A DNA stretch of 64,000 bases from Diplosphaera chodatii. Lineage: Eukaryota; Chlorophyta; Trebouxiophyceae; Prasiolales; Stichococcaceae. Every line of letters starts with the position of its first letter. The first letter of the stretch is position 1. Shown piece by piece: positions 43,001 to 55,200 of the stretch. The DNA lies in the NCBI GenBank assembly GCA_032358165.1, contig JAALGY010000039.1, positions 868,001 to 932,000 of the forward strand, written 5' to 3'. The notes below the pieces were generated by a model. That model was not told the origin of the DNA. It made no database searches and saw only the letters and a list, made by a program, of their open reading frames with translations. Position numbers and translations under genes: made by a program.

Positions 43001-46000
43001 AATTGCAGGTCTGCAGTCACGATTTCCCAGTCATACAGTGGCTACTGTCGGCTTCTAGTCCCCAGTGAGCAAACCACAGCAACCGATGGCATTTGCTGAC
43101 AAGCTGAGGACCGCGCTAGGCCACAAAACAGACAACTCACGGTTGTCGATCAGAATGTTGAAGCCATTGCGCGCCAGGAAGCCAATGTTCCAGATGAAGC
43201 GATTGAACACGCTGTCAGCCGGCAGGTAGTCACCGCAGCTTCTAGGGTTGGACTTGACCTCGTACGGTAGTGTGTTGTTGATCATGATGTCTGCACATCA
43301 TTTTGCCTGTTTCAGGCCATGGTTGACAGACACCAGGGAGTGGACGCTTGCTTGATGCTGCGCTGTGTAGCTTGCACTGACATCAGTAGAGCAAGAGTGC
43401 AGGATGTAACAAGGTTGGTCTTACTTGGTGCATATGCGACCGCTGGATCAGTCACAGACTTGAGAAAGGTCTGTGGCGACACCTCTGCGCACTCCCAATT
43501 GAACACACGGGGCTTGAGGCCCCACAAGTCCTTCATACTGAAGGGCATGCGAATGGCGTTGAACCCCAGCGCCTGTACACAGTCAGGTTTTGTGGCTCTG
43601 CCAATAGCCTCCTCAGGATCTGAACGCACTGTCAAAGGTTATGCAACATACGCAGTGTGCTGGAGCCAAGTCACACATTGTGCAAATGGCCCAACTGCAC
43701 GCAAGGCAGTGCAGTATTGTACTTGACACAAGCAGTGGCGGCACCTTGATGCGCTTGGCGATCACTTGCACATCGCGTGTCAGCTGGTCAGACCCAAACC
43801 AGATGCCGTCGGGGGCAGTGTTCTCATCCTCGTACCCAAACCTGTTGTCCATGCATTAGGTTGGTGAGCTCGTCTCACATACAATGTAGAGGCATTGCAG
43901 CATCTCATCCTCTGGTAAGCGCTTGAACACAGATGCTGTCAGGGCCTTACCAGTTGATCCCCTTCAGTTGAACAGGGCGCCCGTCCACCCCAATCAACTG
44001 ACCATCTGCGTTCACAAACGAAATCTGAACGTGCAGCAAGGTGACAAGCACCAACAGGAAGCTGCTCAGGAGCATGATGCCTTCGCATACCTCTGATCGC
44101 AATGTTCTGTAGGATGGGCGGCGGCGCTGCGAACTGGAAGCCGAACTCCGTAACAGATTCTGTCTGCGTGCTCTGCTGGCTCTGAAGCGGAGCGGGCGGC
44201 GGACTGCAGGCATGGAAAATGTCAACATCAGTCGCAGCAGGCAAGGCACAGACATCAAAGGATGAGGCATGTCAGCCTGCTGAGAAAATGTGCGCTGGGG
44301 GGGTAACTAGCTGGACAGACGTAACAGGAAAGAATATGGCAGCCTGCTGAGAAGGCATGCTACGGGGTGTCGAATGACAAACCTGGGTGGCGGCGGCGGG
44401 CTGGGGCTTGCGGGCGGGGGGCTGGGGGGGCTGGGCGGCGCCTGTGGCGCAGGGTTCGCAGTGCTGCCTGTTGCGGAGATTGTCACCTGCACAAGTGATG
44501 ACTTAAGCATATGAAGGCAAGTCTAGGGCAACAAGCGCAGACAGGCAACAAGCGCATGAAGGCAGGTACGAAGCCCAGTGTATGCACGGCTGGGAGGGGG
44601 TCGACATCTGCGTGCACCAGGGAGCAGGGCACGTAGTTGATGAACATGGTCTTGGGCAGGCCATTGCCGGACGATGCCAGCAGCGTCACACTGAAGCCGA
44701 TGGTGTTGTTGCCCAGCGGCTGCACCTCCTGCCTCAGCTCCGTCCCCAGCACTGCACCGAACCATTTGGGGACAATGGTTGGCCCCTGCCCTGGGCCTTG
44801 CAGTACGCCCCAGTCAACTCAGGCACAGCCTGATGCCTTGGACACTCAAGCCTCTCGAGAGCACTTGCCTGACGATTCAACGTGCCTTGCAGGGAGCCGG
44901 AGCAGATGTGGCGATGCAAAAATGCCATGTTATCGGGGACCTAATGGGCTGTGTTGAAACACTGCGGAGCTGCTCCGCACCATCAACATAGCCGGAGACG
45001 ACCTGCCGCGGCGAGATGACCGACACATTCACCGCACCGGTCGCTCGCTCATAGAAGGGGTTGTACATGTGCACCGTCCACGGCACTGGAATTGACTCCG
45101 TTGCCCTGTTGCAGGCAGCAAATGGTAGTTGGGACTCGTATCATTTGCAACTGGTCACCAAGGCATAGCAGCAACAGTTGCACCGCGTGTGTGAAGCATG
45201 CAGCAGCTGGGGGGTACACACGTGCCCACCAGTTCTTCAGGAAGACGGTGAGCGTCGCAGTCAGCATGCCGCCGGCGGCTGGCTGCGTGACGACGCCGAG
45301 GTTGGCCTCGCACTGGGGCTGCGGGTTGGCGAGCGACTCCGCCAGGCCGCCGATGACGGCTGTGTTCGGAACCTTGCGGGGCGCATCGCCGAAGCCTCTC
45401 TGCAGTATGAACAGCACGATGGGTCACTGACTGGCGGCAAGCAGGCTGGCGGCAGATCGTTCTGGCTGTGAACAGCACATTGCCTTGCTGCTGCTGCAGT
45501 GCGTCTGCAGGATCGGGTCGAAAGACTAGTCCGACCGGCAGCCAGCACGGACTCAGCAGAACGACATACTGACGCAAAAGCAACGTGCCGCATGCACACA
45601 AACGAAGACTTTGTGACCAATGGTCTGTTTTCGGCATGTGATCTGTTCATGGTGGGTGACACACGGACCTGATGAAGGCACCCTCCCTGCTGTTTGCGCA
45701 CAGCAAAGGCATTGCAGACCACAAATATGCGCATACCGGGCGGTGGCGACGGGTGTAATGGAGATTACGCAGGGCTGCACCAGGGTTGACTGGGTGGTAG
45801 GTCGCGGCAACGTTCGATCGATGCGCGCGAGTGCAGATTGTGCCTGGTGCTCACCATCTGAGGCACAGCAGGCTGCTGAGCAACTGCGTTGGCTACCGAC
45901 TCGATGCCCGCGGTCTGCAGCAGGGCGCGCGACGCAGTGGCGATGTCGCGACCGGCGTTTGCAGTCGCTGACAGCGCCAGCGCGGCGCACAGTGCTGCGA

Positions 46001-46028
46001 CCCACATCTTGTGTGTCAAATTTAACAT
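40052..46028 (-). CDS. Secreted modular GH5 cellulase with N-terminal carbohydrate-binding-like region and C-terminal CBM1, 21 exons
   Basis: Minus-strand exons: 46028-45855, 45399-45230, 45105-44981, 44751-44618, 44486-44383, 44203-44091, 44005-43951, 43841-43745, 43572-43425, 43290-43141, 43010-42961, 42827-42699, 42472-42443, 42282-42113, 41945-41825, 41671-41585, 41437-41315, 41175-41056, 40901-40655, 40523-40369, 40189-40052. All phases agree; about 879 residues. Signal peptide ([17 protein letters not shown]); a beta-rich region to about 201 ([19 protein letters not shown]); PPSPPSPPP linker; GH5 from about 273 ([32 protein letters not shown]) with acid/base E466 in ILNEPD and nucleophile E607 in VPGEFG; KPT-repeat linker; CBM1-like end ([14 protein letters not shown]). 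Expected to cut beta-1,4-glucans outside the cell. The last exon end is uncertain. Confidence 0.9.
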
Positions 46029-46165
46029 CTTGCAGTCACACACGTCTATTCGTTCTGCGACAATATGCGCGCGCTTGCTGCCTTGCATTGGAAGAAAGTC
46101 TTCATATTGTGTGACGACTGAACGTTTGCAGCCGCCCAGGAGCATATCTGCAGCTCACCTTTGAC

Positions 46166-47601
46166 TCATATAGGGACGCGCTGCAACGTGTTGACGTAGG
46201 TGTACCGCGAAAACGCCATAAATAGCTTCCTAAACCTGCGCAGCAACTGCCCCATGTGTCAACGGCACTTTTCGCCGCTTCCAGAGCCTCCTTGACCAGT
46301 CTTGGCTGACGCCAAACATCCATGTGATGGTCTGCAACGCACCAGACCCACTGGCTGCGATGCCGTGCCATGGCGTGCACAACACGCCATGGTGACGGAG
46401 CGACGTTGCAGACAAGCTCATCTGGGTCGGTAGCGGCCTCAAATAGTGACATAGCAATGTCCATGGGCCCCATAAACTTCCGCAGCATGCTGGCACTAGC
46501 CTGTGCATTGGTCATGGTGCCACTGCATGTCAGACTTTGCATCAGATGCCCTCGGCAGGGAGGCAATGCTTGAGAGGCAGCAGAGTGCTCATAGAGCAAT
46601 ACAGAGCTACATGTAAGCGCACACATACCAGCTGCCAGACCTCCACACTGGGTGTGTTCCTGGCGTCTGGGCTGTGAAGGCGTCTCATAACGTGCCTGCA
46701 CATGATCCGAGTCACGGTCCATCAGGAAAATGCAATGCGACCGGATTGGTGTTGCGCGCAATATATGTAAGCATGGCTCACTCACAAGAGGCTTCGATGC
46801 ACAGCGCGGTGGTTGACATGTCCGGAAACACCGTGCGAATCAAACGATATGATCTGCGAAGCCAGATACATGCTGAAAAAGAACAAGCAAGGCGCCGCCA
46901 GCTCGATGCAAGAGCAAGAGCAACAATGACAGCCCTGCGCTGGACTCACCACTGTTGCAGATAATGCTCGTGCGGCATGAACCACAAATTCGGCGATCAG
47001 AGTTTCGTCCCAATGTGTGGCCATGCCGTCCTGCAAAGGCACATTTGTACAGCGCCAAGTGGTCCGCAGGTTGAGTTCCGGCATGAGGGCCTGCAGTGGT
47101 CAGGACTGGCTGCAGTACCTGGGCGAGCACCACTCCCTTTGTCGGGCTCATGCAAAGGGCACCTGCAGACCTTCGACGTCCCTGACGTCCACTTGTGCCC
47201 TAGGAACCTGCAGCATGCTGGCCAGTGCTCGCTGCGGAAACACTAGACAGCAGATGCACATGCAGGCGCCTCCTGGCGACAAGTGCATATGCAACAGACA
47301 CACGTACCCCCAGCTCTTCGCATGCGTGAATCAGCTCGGTACGACGCACATGACCAAGTCCTTCTGCATTTCCTGCAAATACAAGGAGGTGCATGACCAA
47401 CCGCGGCATGCATTTGCGCCATGGTGCATCCCGTGACATCCGTGATCACGCGCAATCTGCTTTTGCACCATCGACACCTGTCGATAAGCAAAGCACGTTA
47501 ACGCTGGTGCCATTCTGCACCAGGCACTGGATCGTAGGCCCGAAGAACATGGCTTCATCATCGGGATGTGCAATGACAAGCAGAGCCTTCCCATCCATCA
47601 T
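46166..47601 (-). CDS. PIGL: PIG-L, GlcNAc-PI de-N-acetylase, 8 exons
   Basis: Minus-strand exons: 47601-47478, 47372-47308, 47207-47163, 47030-46950, 46853-46786, 46683-46629, 46500-46343, 46235-46166; in phase; 221 residues. The enzyme removes the acetyl group from GlcNAc-phosphatidylinositol, the second step of GPI anchor synthesis at the ER. Metal and catalytic residues are in LLVIAHPDDEAMFF (H12, D14, D15), and the second His motif is SFDSHGVSGHVNH. The C-terminus WFRKLFMAFSRYTYVNTL is typical. The N-terminal membrane anchor of animal PIG-L is not seen; an in-frame upstream ATG (MCSWVLLCNC) could add a short hydrophobic stretch. Confidence 0.93.
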
Positions 47602-47970
47602 AGCAGCTGTGCAATTGCAAAGTAGGACCCAAGAGCACATGTGTCCATGTGAAAGGACATAGTGACCCCGAGTGCAGTTGCAACGCTCAAAGCACTGGAC
47701 GCATTTGTTGAATGAATGCCTGTGCAACGACATGGAAGCAATAAACGGAAACACCGCACAGTCTCATGCTTGCAGTTGAAACTGGTTGCGAACCCCTTCG
47801 GCTTGAGCACACAGTCCGACGCTAACCGGCAGCACCCAAAGCTTGAAAAGCGTGCTGCACCTGGCCATATAATCCCACTGTTCATCAGCTTGGCCTGATG
47901 AAACTCACGTCGCTGTGCTTGTGTGAGCCGTGCTGTGACCAGCACAGATGATGTAAGCAACAGCAGCAGG
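47602..47970. promoter_or_regulatory. Divergent promoter region between PIG-L and the large plus-strand gene
   Basis: 369 bases between two divergent starts. No specific motif recognised. Confidence 0.4.
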
Positions 47971-50900
47971 ATGGGAACACGTCCAGAGCCTGAGTGGGAG
48001 TTGTTGCGGGAGGCTGCCAGCCACCTGCAGCGCCACGGCAGGCACTGCTTCAACATGGACCTCACACCGCTGCGGCTGGCAGCGCAGTGCCTGCACTCCC
48101 CGCAGCGGCTGTGCGCTGCGTTGGGTCTGCCGGCAGCCAGCCTTGCCAGTGTGGACGCCGTGTCAACACTTGCAGAGGGCAGCACGGCAGACTGGCATGA
48201 GCGGGTGGTGATCGTTGCGATCCTGGTGCAGCAGCTTGTCATCGTGCTGCTCACCAGCCTGCAGGTTTGCATACCTGCAGTTGCTACAAGAGCACAGAGT
48301 GATGCATGCTGTCGTATTGCGCACCATGCAGAGGGTATGCATACCATAGTTGTGGAGCTGAGGCATTTGTAGCCTGATGCCCAGGCTGCGCTGGCATTGC
48401 TGGGACTGTCCGATGGAGGCATCACACCACCAGCTGATGTTGCAGCTGGAGCCGCTGCGGAACGTGTCATTGAGCTGTTAGCCATCCATGCGGAGCTCTC
48501 AGCTGCCGCAGCCACAGTTGCAGGTATGACGTCACAAGCCAGACATGTCTGTGGTGTACCGCACATGCAAGCAGTGGCATGCGCGAGCGCGGTGCGTCAC
48601 CAAAACACATCTTGCTGCAGATGCAGGTGCTACCAGCTTGATGCCGCTGGCATTACAGGATGCTCATCAGCTGATAAGTTTCACGGCGAAGCAGCTGAGT
48701 CCGACACAGCTAGCAGAGGAGCAGAGCCGGCGCCGCAGCAGCTCCCGTCACAGTGCAGGCGGCGCTGTGCAGATGAAGACAGCAGGGTCATGCTTGCGAC
48801 ATCGCCGCAGCTTGCCACTGGAACTGGCAGCATATGCTGTCACGATGGCGCAGGCCGCAGCTGCTGCTGCTTTGGGTGGGGAAGGCAGCGCAGAAGACAG
48901 CGCACAGCCAGGGGCAGCTGTGCTTCAGCTGGCGTGCGAGGCTTGGCATGTATACACCGCTGCTCGCGGGGTGCGGCCCCACCGTTGTCTGCACTTGACA
49001 GCAGACGAGCTGGCTTCGCCCTCTGCTTGCTCAGGCTGCATAAAGCAGCACAGTGCTTCTCAGCAATAGAACTCACGCTGACGCCATGGGGTTCACTGCT
49101 TGCAGGTGCGCCACAGCTCAGCTGAGGGCAGCGACAGTAGGACAGCTGCCCTTCATGAGGCGCTGCAGAGCGTGATCACCGGCGGGACAAGTGCCAAGGA
49201 CCTGGCAGCACCAGACAGTGCAGAGCCAGAGCCGCCCGTGGAAGTGGCAGAATCACCGCCAACGCCCACCATTACGCCATGCAGGCAAGGAGCACTGGCT
49301 GGCCGTGAGTTGGCTTGTCATGCATTGGAGCAGGATCAGTCACCCATGTCCTGCGACTCAACCTGTATCCTGGTTCCTTACCATGCTGCACATCCACTGC
49401 GCAGGATTGCAAGAGCATCCTCGGCATCGTCAGGCCCCTCCTTGCCAGCACAGCCGCTTCCCATGCCAGAATCCCCACCAGAAACCCCCCTGCAGCTGGC
49501 GCTCAGGCGGCCAGCCAAAATGCACAGCCTGCCTCCATCCCGCAGGATCACACCGCAAATGATACAGGGACCAACGAGGCCAGCGGGAGCGTGGGCCAAT
49601 CTGCAGGTGTGCGTCAAGGCGCTACGCCGTTCATGGGTTCATGGCAAGTGTAGCTGTCAGCAGAAGCTGCCAGCAAGTCCGCCCAAGGCTGAACTCCTTG
49701 AATGCACATGCATCAGGCTGCAGAGCAGAAGGCCCAAGAGCAGTGGGACACTTTTCTGGCCTGCAAGGAGAACCTGGTGATGAGCATCCTACAGGAGGTG
49801 TGGATGTAATTGATGACATGACCTTGCATTCTGGGTGCTGATTGACAGATGACGATTTCTCCAGGTGCACACGGAGCCTGCTGAGCTGATCTGGTTTTCT
49901 TCTCACCATGCGCAGGGAAATCCAAACGAGTACACTGCAGGCACTGGCAACAGGTCAGAGAGCAGCACTTCTGAGCTAGAAGCTGAGCAGTGTGACGAGG
50001 TCAGCTCGCCTGCGGCTGGTGGACAGTGCGGACGCATGCAGCAGGCTTCACAGCCTGAGGCAGCTGACACGGTGGGATATGGGGCAATGTATAAATGCAG
50101 AGCTGCAAACTCCGGCTGGACATTCTGAAGTATCATTGGGCTGTTGCCATGCTTGCAGCAGGTCCAGCCTGCAGCTGTCGACGACCCTGATGCCGAGATG
50201 CGCACGCAGCTATTGTGCGTGTCCCTATGGCTCTTCATGCGGTGTATAGAAGCCAAACAGGTGCGCGCCGCTCCGGGTGTTTTCATTCTGGGCTTGTGTC
50301 CCATTCACGAATCATTTTTCAGGGTGATGCCTCAACGACTCGTGGTGTATGAACTGTGGCAGCCTTGCAGATGACGGTTGCTTCGTTCCAGCAGGTGGAG
50401 GCCGCACTGCTGCTTGGACAGCTTCTGCCTGAAGAGCAAAGGCTGGCAGCGGTGGATGAGGCGCTGTTACAGGTGGATCCCGCCAGGAGCGTGATCAAGT
50501 GCTCCCGTGTCAAAGCAGGTGCGTACAGAGGCTCCAGCCATTGATTGCCACTCAATGCTGAAGGCTGCCTGAGTTGGTACTTGCTTGAGCCTGCGACGAC
50601 AACCTGTGTGGACCCCTGTGTGGAGCATCGTCCAACACCCAGGTCCTTACATGAGTCCCTTTCGTCTGCAGGTGCAAAGGCGGCGCCATGTGGTGCTTTC
50701 GCAGTGCTGATAGCCCAGCACATACTTGAGGGCATCAGAACCCCGGCAAGGCCCGCCAGCGTATGCAGCCCAGCTGAGCAGCAGGACACAGCAGCGCTCG
50801 CAGCAGTCCTGCTTGCCAGCCGGATCGACTTGGTGCAGAAGCTGCTGCATAGTGCAGAGGCAGAGGAGGCAGCGCTGCCAGCAGGTGAGCTCAGCTGTAC

Positions 50901-53900
50901 ACAGCAGTGTAGCACATGCATGGCATGTCATACCTGTACGGCTCCCATGTGCACGGCGCTCATGCAATGCACCAACACCCGGGGGCACTGAAACTGCAAA
51001 ATATTCTGCATACCGATAGGCAAGACGTTGTGGCCGCCACGGCTACTCATCGCACAGCTGCTGCTCGCTGCGCTGTCGCATGCCACGCCGGACGACATGG
51101 CAGCAGTCCGCATCAGCGCGCTTCGAACATGGCTGGACCTTTCACTTCGACCGCAGCAGCAGGTGGGTCAGAGACGAAGAGTGACTCGTCAGGTGGCGTG
51201 CACAACCACAATCAAGCCTAACATGCATATGACTGTGCAGGCTGAGCTGCATGCAGGCAGAGGTGCTGTCCAGAGAAGATCGGAGAGACGCTGCCATGTT
51301 TGCCATCGGCCTCGTGCACTCCCTCACCCATGTGAGCACGCACGCCTCCCTCCCCACCTCTGAAATGCAAGTTAGCACAGCATGGCAGTGTGCGCTGTTG
51401 CAAGGACATGACCGATGCTTGCATGTCAGCGTGGTATCTGTGGCCGCCCACACTATGCTGAAGCTGGGTGTGGTGCATCTGTAGGACCTGGGTCCAGATG
51501 CCAAACCGCCGCGGTGGGGCGAGAACCTGGCTTTGTCATTACCACTGGGCCTGTTGAGCAGCGCATCCCTGCTGGCTCGCCGAGGGGCGCTGCGGACGCT
51601 GCTGGGAGTGCTGCTGGCGCGCGACCAGGCCCTGTTGCGTCAGGTGCTGCTAGCTGTTACACATGTTTGGTGGCTGCGGCAACCTGCAGCGCCGCCTGCT
51701 GACCCTGCACAGTTGTACTGCAGGCCCGGCAGGTGGCGCCAGAGGGTGGCACGCTTGCAGAGCACACTGGCGGGATGGCTGCTAGGCCACTGTCGGACGT
51801 CGGAACTGCGCTGCTGCGGCGGCTCTGGAGAGAGGTGCAGGTGTGACCTCGGTCGAGCAGCTCGAAAAGCGCTGCGCTTTAATTCCCTAACGACATGGTT
51901 TTCCCCAGCGTAACAGTAGCACGACCCAACTCTCAGCATCCACACTTGTGCAAATTGCCATTCTGGGCTGCACTCTGCAGGGTGCCTCTGAGGGGGCGCT
52001 GATCAGCGGCGCACGGCTGCAGGCGCTCGTGGTGGAGGTGTCACACATGGCGCTCGTGCATGCCACCTGTGCGGCCAAGCAGCTGGCTGTGCGTCTGTCT
52101 GGTGGGTTTCCCAGAAAGAGTCCGTCTCAGTGCGGCACCGTTCGTCCCGCAGCTCCAGCATACTGTCGCCACATAGAGCAATTGCCATGAGCAAGCATCA
52201 GCCTGGTGGTGACGGTCAGAGTGCCAAAGTGTGACTCCTGGTTGGGTACATTAATGCAGCCAGCGGGCCTGTGGACTGGAACTGGGCGGTGCAGTGCATG
52301 AACGGCCGGCAGCTGGCAGCGCTGCTGTGCTCAGCGCCGCTGCAGGGTGTCCTTGACAACATGGGCGCAAGGAAGGTGCGGCCTGTTCGTTGTCGGATGG
52401 CACTGCTGCTCTTGCCTCATCTCACAATGCAAAGGCGTTGCAGCAACTGGCTACTGCTTGTGCTGCATACGAAACACAGGTCTCCTTGAACAGTGCCAGA
52501 GCTGCACTGAGCCAATTGCAACCGTGTGTGATCTGAAACATATGCCGCTGCGCAGACGACGCAGAGGCAACTCGCTTGGCGTACCGTCATCGAGCAGCAG
52601 CGCCACACCTTCGTGGCGGCAGAGGCAGCGCTGCAAGTGGCACTGCAGGATGCGATTGCCAGTGGCCGACCCGTACACGACATGCACCGCGGCAGGGTTT
52701 TGCGGCCGGCCGAGGTTCTTCGGACGCTGCAAGCGCCAGCTGTCGTCCCCGCTTCTGGTGCATCGTCAGATGTCAAAGTGCGCACAGCCACACTTCCTGG
52801 GTCCTGCAACTCCGCAGTGCACCTGCTGCTGTAGACGCTCACATATGTGCATTGCAGATGTCATCATGCACACGACCCACTGTTGCCACCCGTATACCAC
52901 CAGCTTAGTTCCAGAAACTGCCGGTGCGACAGGCGTGCAGCAGCGATGCAGCAGCTGGCAGCGATGCTGGTGGCGCGACAGGCATGGAGGGCCCCCACAG
53001 TGGCAGCGCGCCATGCTCAGGGCGAAGGCCACAGCCAGGTGGGCACCACCACCACCTGTGGTGCTACAAGACCATCCTCACGACGCGATCCTGCATGTAC
53101 AGCACGCATCACAGCGGCCACATCAGGCATGCTGCTACCACGGAATGTCGTCTTGGCACACATCTTCTGCTCGCCGGCAGGCGGCGGCAGTCACCGCAGC
53201 AGGAAGAAGAGGAAGACGGTGCTGGCAAACAGCTACATCGCGAGCATCGCTGAGGCAGAGCCGGGCTTCGACAGGTGTGTGCACACACTGCAACAAGATC
53301 CCCGCTGTACTTCTGCTTCCGCGTGCACATGTCTTCTCTGCTGAGCCCACTGCGAATCGCACATGTACACAGGACGGAGTACGACTCAGGCGCAGAGAGC
53401 ATAGACTCGCAGACGGGCGCGCCCCGCGGGTGGGACCCAGCCGCGCACATTCCGCTGGAGGAGTCAGCAGACGTGCTGCTCATGAAGGACTTCATCGTCT
53501 GCAAGAAGGGCCGCTCCAAGGCGGACTACAAGCAGATTGTGCAGGTGCTCGCGGCGCCTTGCATCATGGGCACGATGCAGTCAGCGCACATCCCTGGGGC
53601 ACCAGAGCCTCGTTCTGCACATGCCGCTGCTCGCTTGTCGGGGTACCTGCGGCGTGCTGACGGGCTGGTCCACCTGCTATTGCGCCGCTCAGTGGCGAAC
53701 TGTGCCCTGCTGTGCGGCAGGAGATCAACAAGCGTGCGAGCGCGAAGCCGCGGCTGATGACCGGCACCGCCTGGCAGCCGGCGGCGACGTGCGGGGAGGC
53801 GGACTGCTCCGAAGACGACGGCTCCGGGGGGGACGAGGCAGCGGCTGAGGAGGAGGAGGACGACACTGACAGCCAGGACGTCAGCGCCTCCCTAAGTGGC

Positions 53901-53960
53901 AGCTCCAGTGACGAGGATGCTGGCAAGAGGGGCACCAGCAGCCTTGATGCCGCTTGCTAG
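47971..53960 (+). CDS. Large multi-exon protein with acidic C-terminus, unidentified (one gene or two)
   Basis: The first two exons are supported: 47971-48264 (MGTRPEPEWELLREAA to LLTSLQ) and 48373-48523 (PDAQAALALLG to ATVAG), then one from 48621. Further coding blocks on the same strand are Leu/Ala-rich and helical, as in alpha-solenoid proteins: VEAALLLGQLLPEEQRL (50395), IAQLLLAALSHATPDDMAA (51050), NLALSLPLGLLSSASLLA (51530), VDWNWAVQCMNGRQLAALL (52272). The end has a basic tract (HRSRKKRKTVLANSY), ESIDSQTGAPRGWDP, MKDFIVCKKGRSKAD and an acidic tail (AAAEEEEDDTDSQD) before the stop at 53958-53960. A nuclear HEAT-like protein is a guess. I do not recognise the family, most splice joints are unresolved, and it may be two genes. 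Confidence 0.5.
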
Positions 53961-54244
53961 CGCCCATTGCCCTGGCGACGCCGCCGGGAGGTGCAGACGT
54001 AGAGAGACACACCCGGCTGCAGGATATGCACAGGGCCGCTCAGTTGCGGGCAGTGCGTGACATATCTGATTGGGCTGATGAGCAGCTGACCGAGGCCCGT
54101 GAGCTGTTTGACGGGCCGCCTGACACTTCTGCAGGCTGCCAATGTATAGGTAACCGCCATGCAGAACAAGAATATGTGAACTTCACTGGTCAGCTGTGCG
54201 CATCCCCGGGCACCTGTGGATGCCAGTACTGAGTTGCTTGCACG

Positions 54245-54470
54245 TGAAGCCGTGAAAAGGCGGGGGTCGAAGTAATACTCAAACGGTGTCGTGGCCGCTT
54301 CTGCGGCTCGAATGCGCAACACGGTGACACTGGAGTAGCATATGGGAGATCGCCCACTCACGGCACCACCACGCCTCGCCGCACTTTCAGCCTGCCGCCC
54401 GCCCGCGTCGCAAGTGACCGGAAGGCGATGCGAATCATGGTGCGCTGTTCGTGTAGTCACTAGGTCGTCA
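54245..54470 (-). pseudogene. Remnant or exon of an unknown gene, copy 1 of a duplicated unit
   Basis: On the minus strand the segment aligns with 62050-62270 (CGCACCAT..CGCAT, CGACACC..TGAG.ATTACTTCG blocks). Reading pieces include QRTMIRIAF and TTPFEYYFDP, against GRTILRMVPWVVEEVG and PEHYFGATL in the second copy. No frame spans both blocks here and a stop follows RRGVVVP, so it is probably decayed or a two-exon fragment. Its offset from the second copy (7794) is close to the offset of the two oxidase genes. Confidence 0.5.
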
Positions 54471-55200
54471 CATGTTGTTGCTTACCCCGCGCCTCGCCGT
54501 TCGTGACGGTCAGAGCGAGCGGCGCCGAAGCCTTGAAGACTCAGGACGAATGTAGATGCACTGTTATGCATAGGACATTGTAGCACAACAGCAATGGTCA
54601 TACACAACAGCAGGGACAGCTAGCATGGCAGGGTCGCTGACGACTGTGGCTGCAGATAGAGACGCACGCCCCGCCGATTGGCATGCGCATTGTCGTCGCG
54701 CCTGACGTTGTTCAAGCACGCTGGGTGAAGGGAGCTGTGCGCTGTTGTCGTTTGCCATTGGCGGCAGATAGTGGCTATACCTTCGCTCCCCGCGTGCGTG
54801 ACGTCTGCATGGATGACCGCATCTTCCGTCGTGGCTGCCATCACACCGCCGGGCTGTAGCACACTGCTTGTCCTTCGGCCTCTTGACTGCTCTTGTTGGC
54901 CCCACGCCATTGGCGTTGCATCCGACTCTCTATTGTCAGTTGTGCGCACGCATGCATGTCGTCCCCTGATGACAAGACGTGCGTTTGGGCCACGCCCATT
55001 CCGCGTGATCAGCTTCGCAACGACATGCGTTTGTGAACATCAAGCGTGATCAGCGCCGACGAGTGCTTACACTTGCATGGAAGCACGACTTTTGATCCGC
55101 GCACAGCAACCTCGGTGTACCATGCACAACCGGTGCAGACGGTGTCGTCACACTAGAGTAGGCAGCCTCCCCCGTGGCTTGCAAGATATCATAGTATCGC
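54471..55200. promoter_or_regulatory. Upstream region of multicopper oxidase 1
   Basis: 730 bases with no supported gene, expected to contain the oxidase promoter. Confidence 0.35.
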
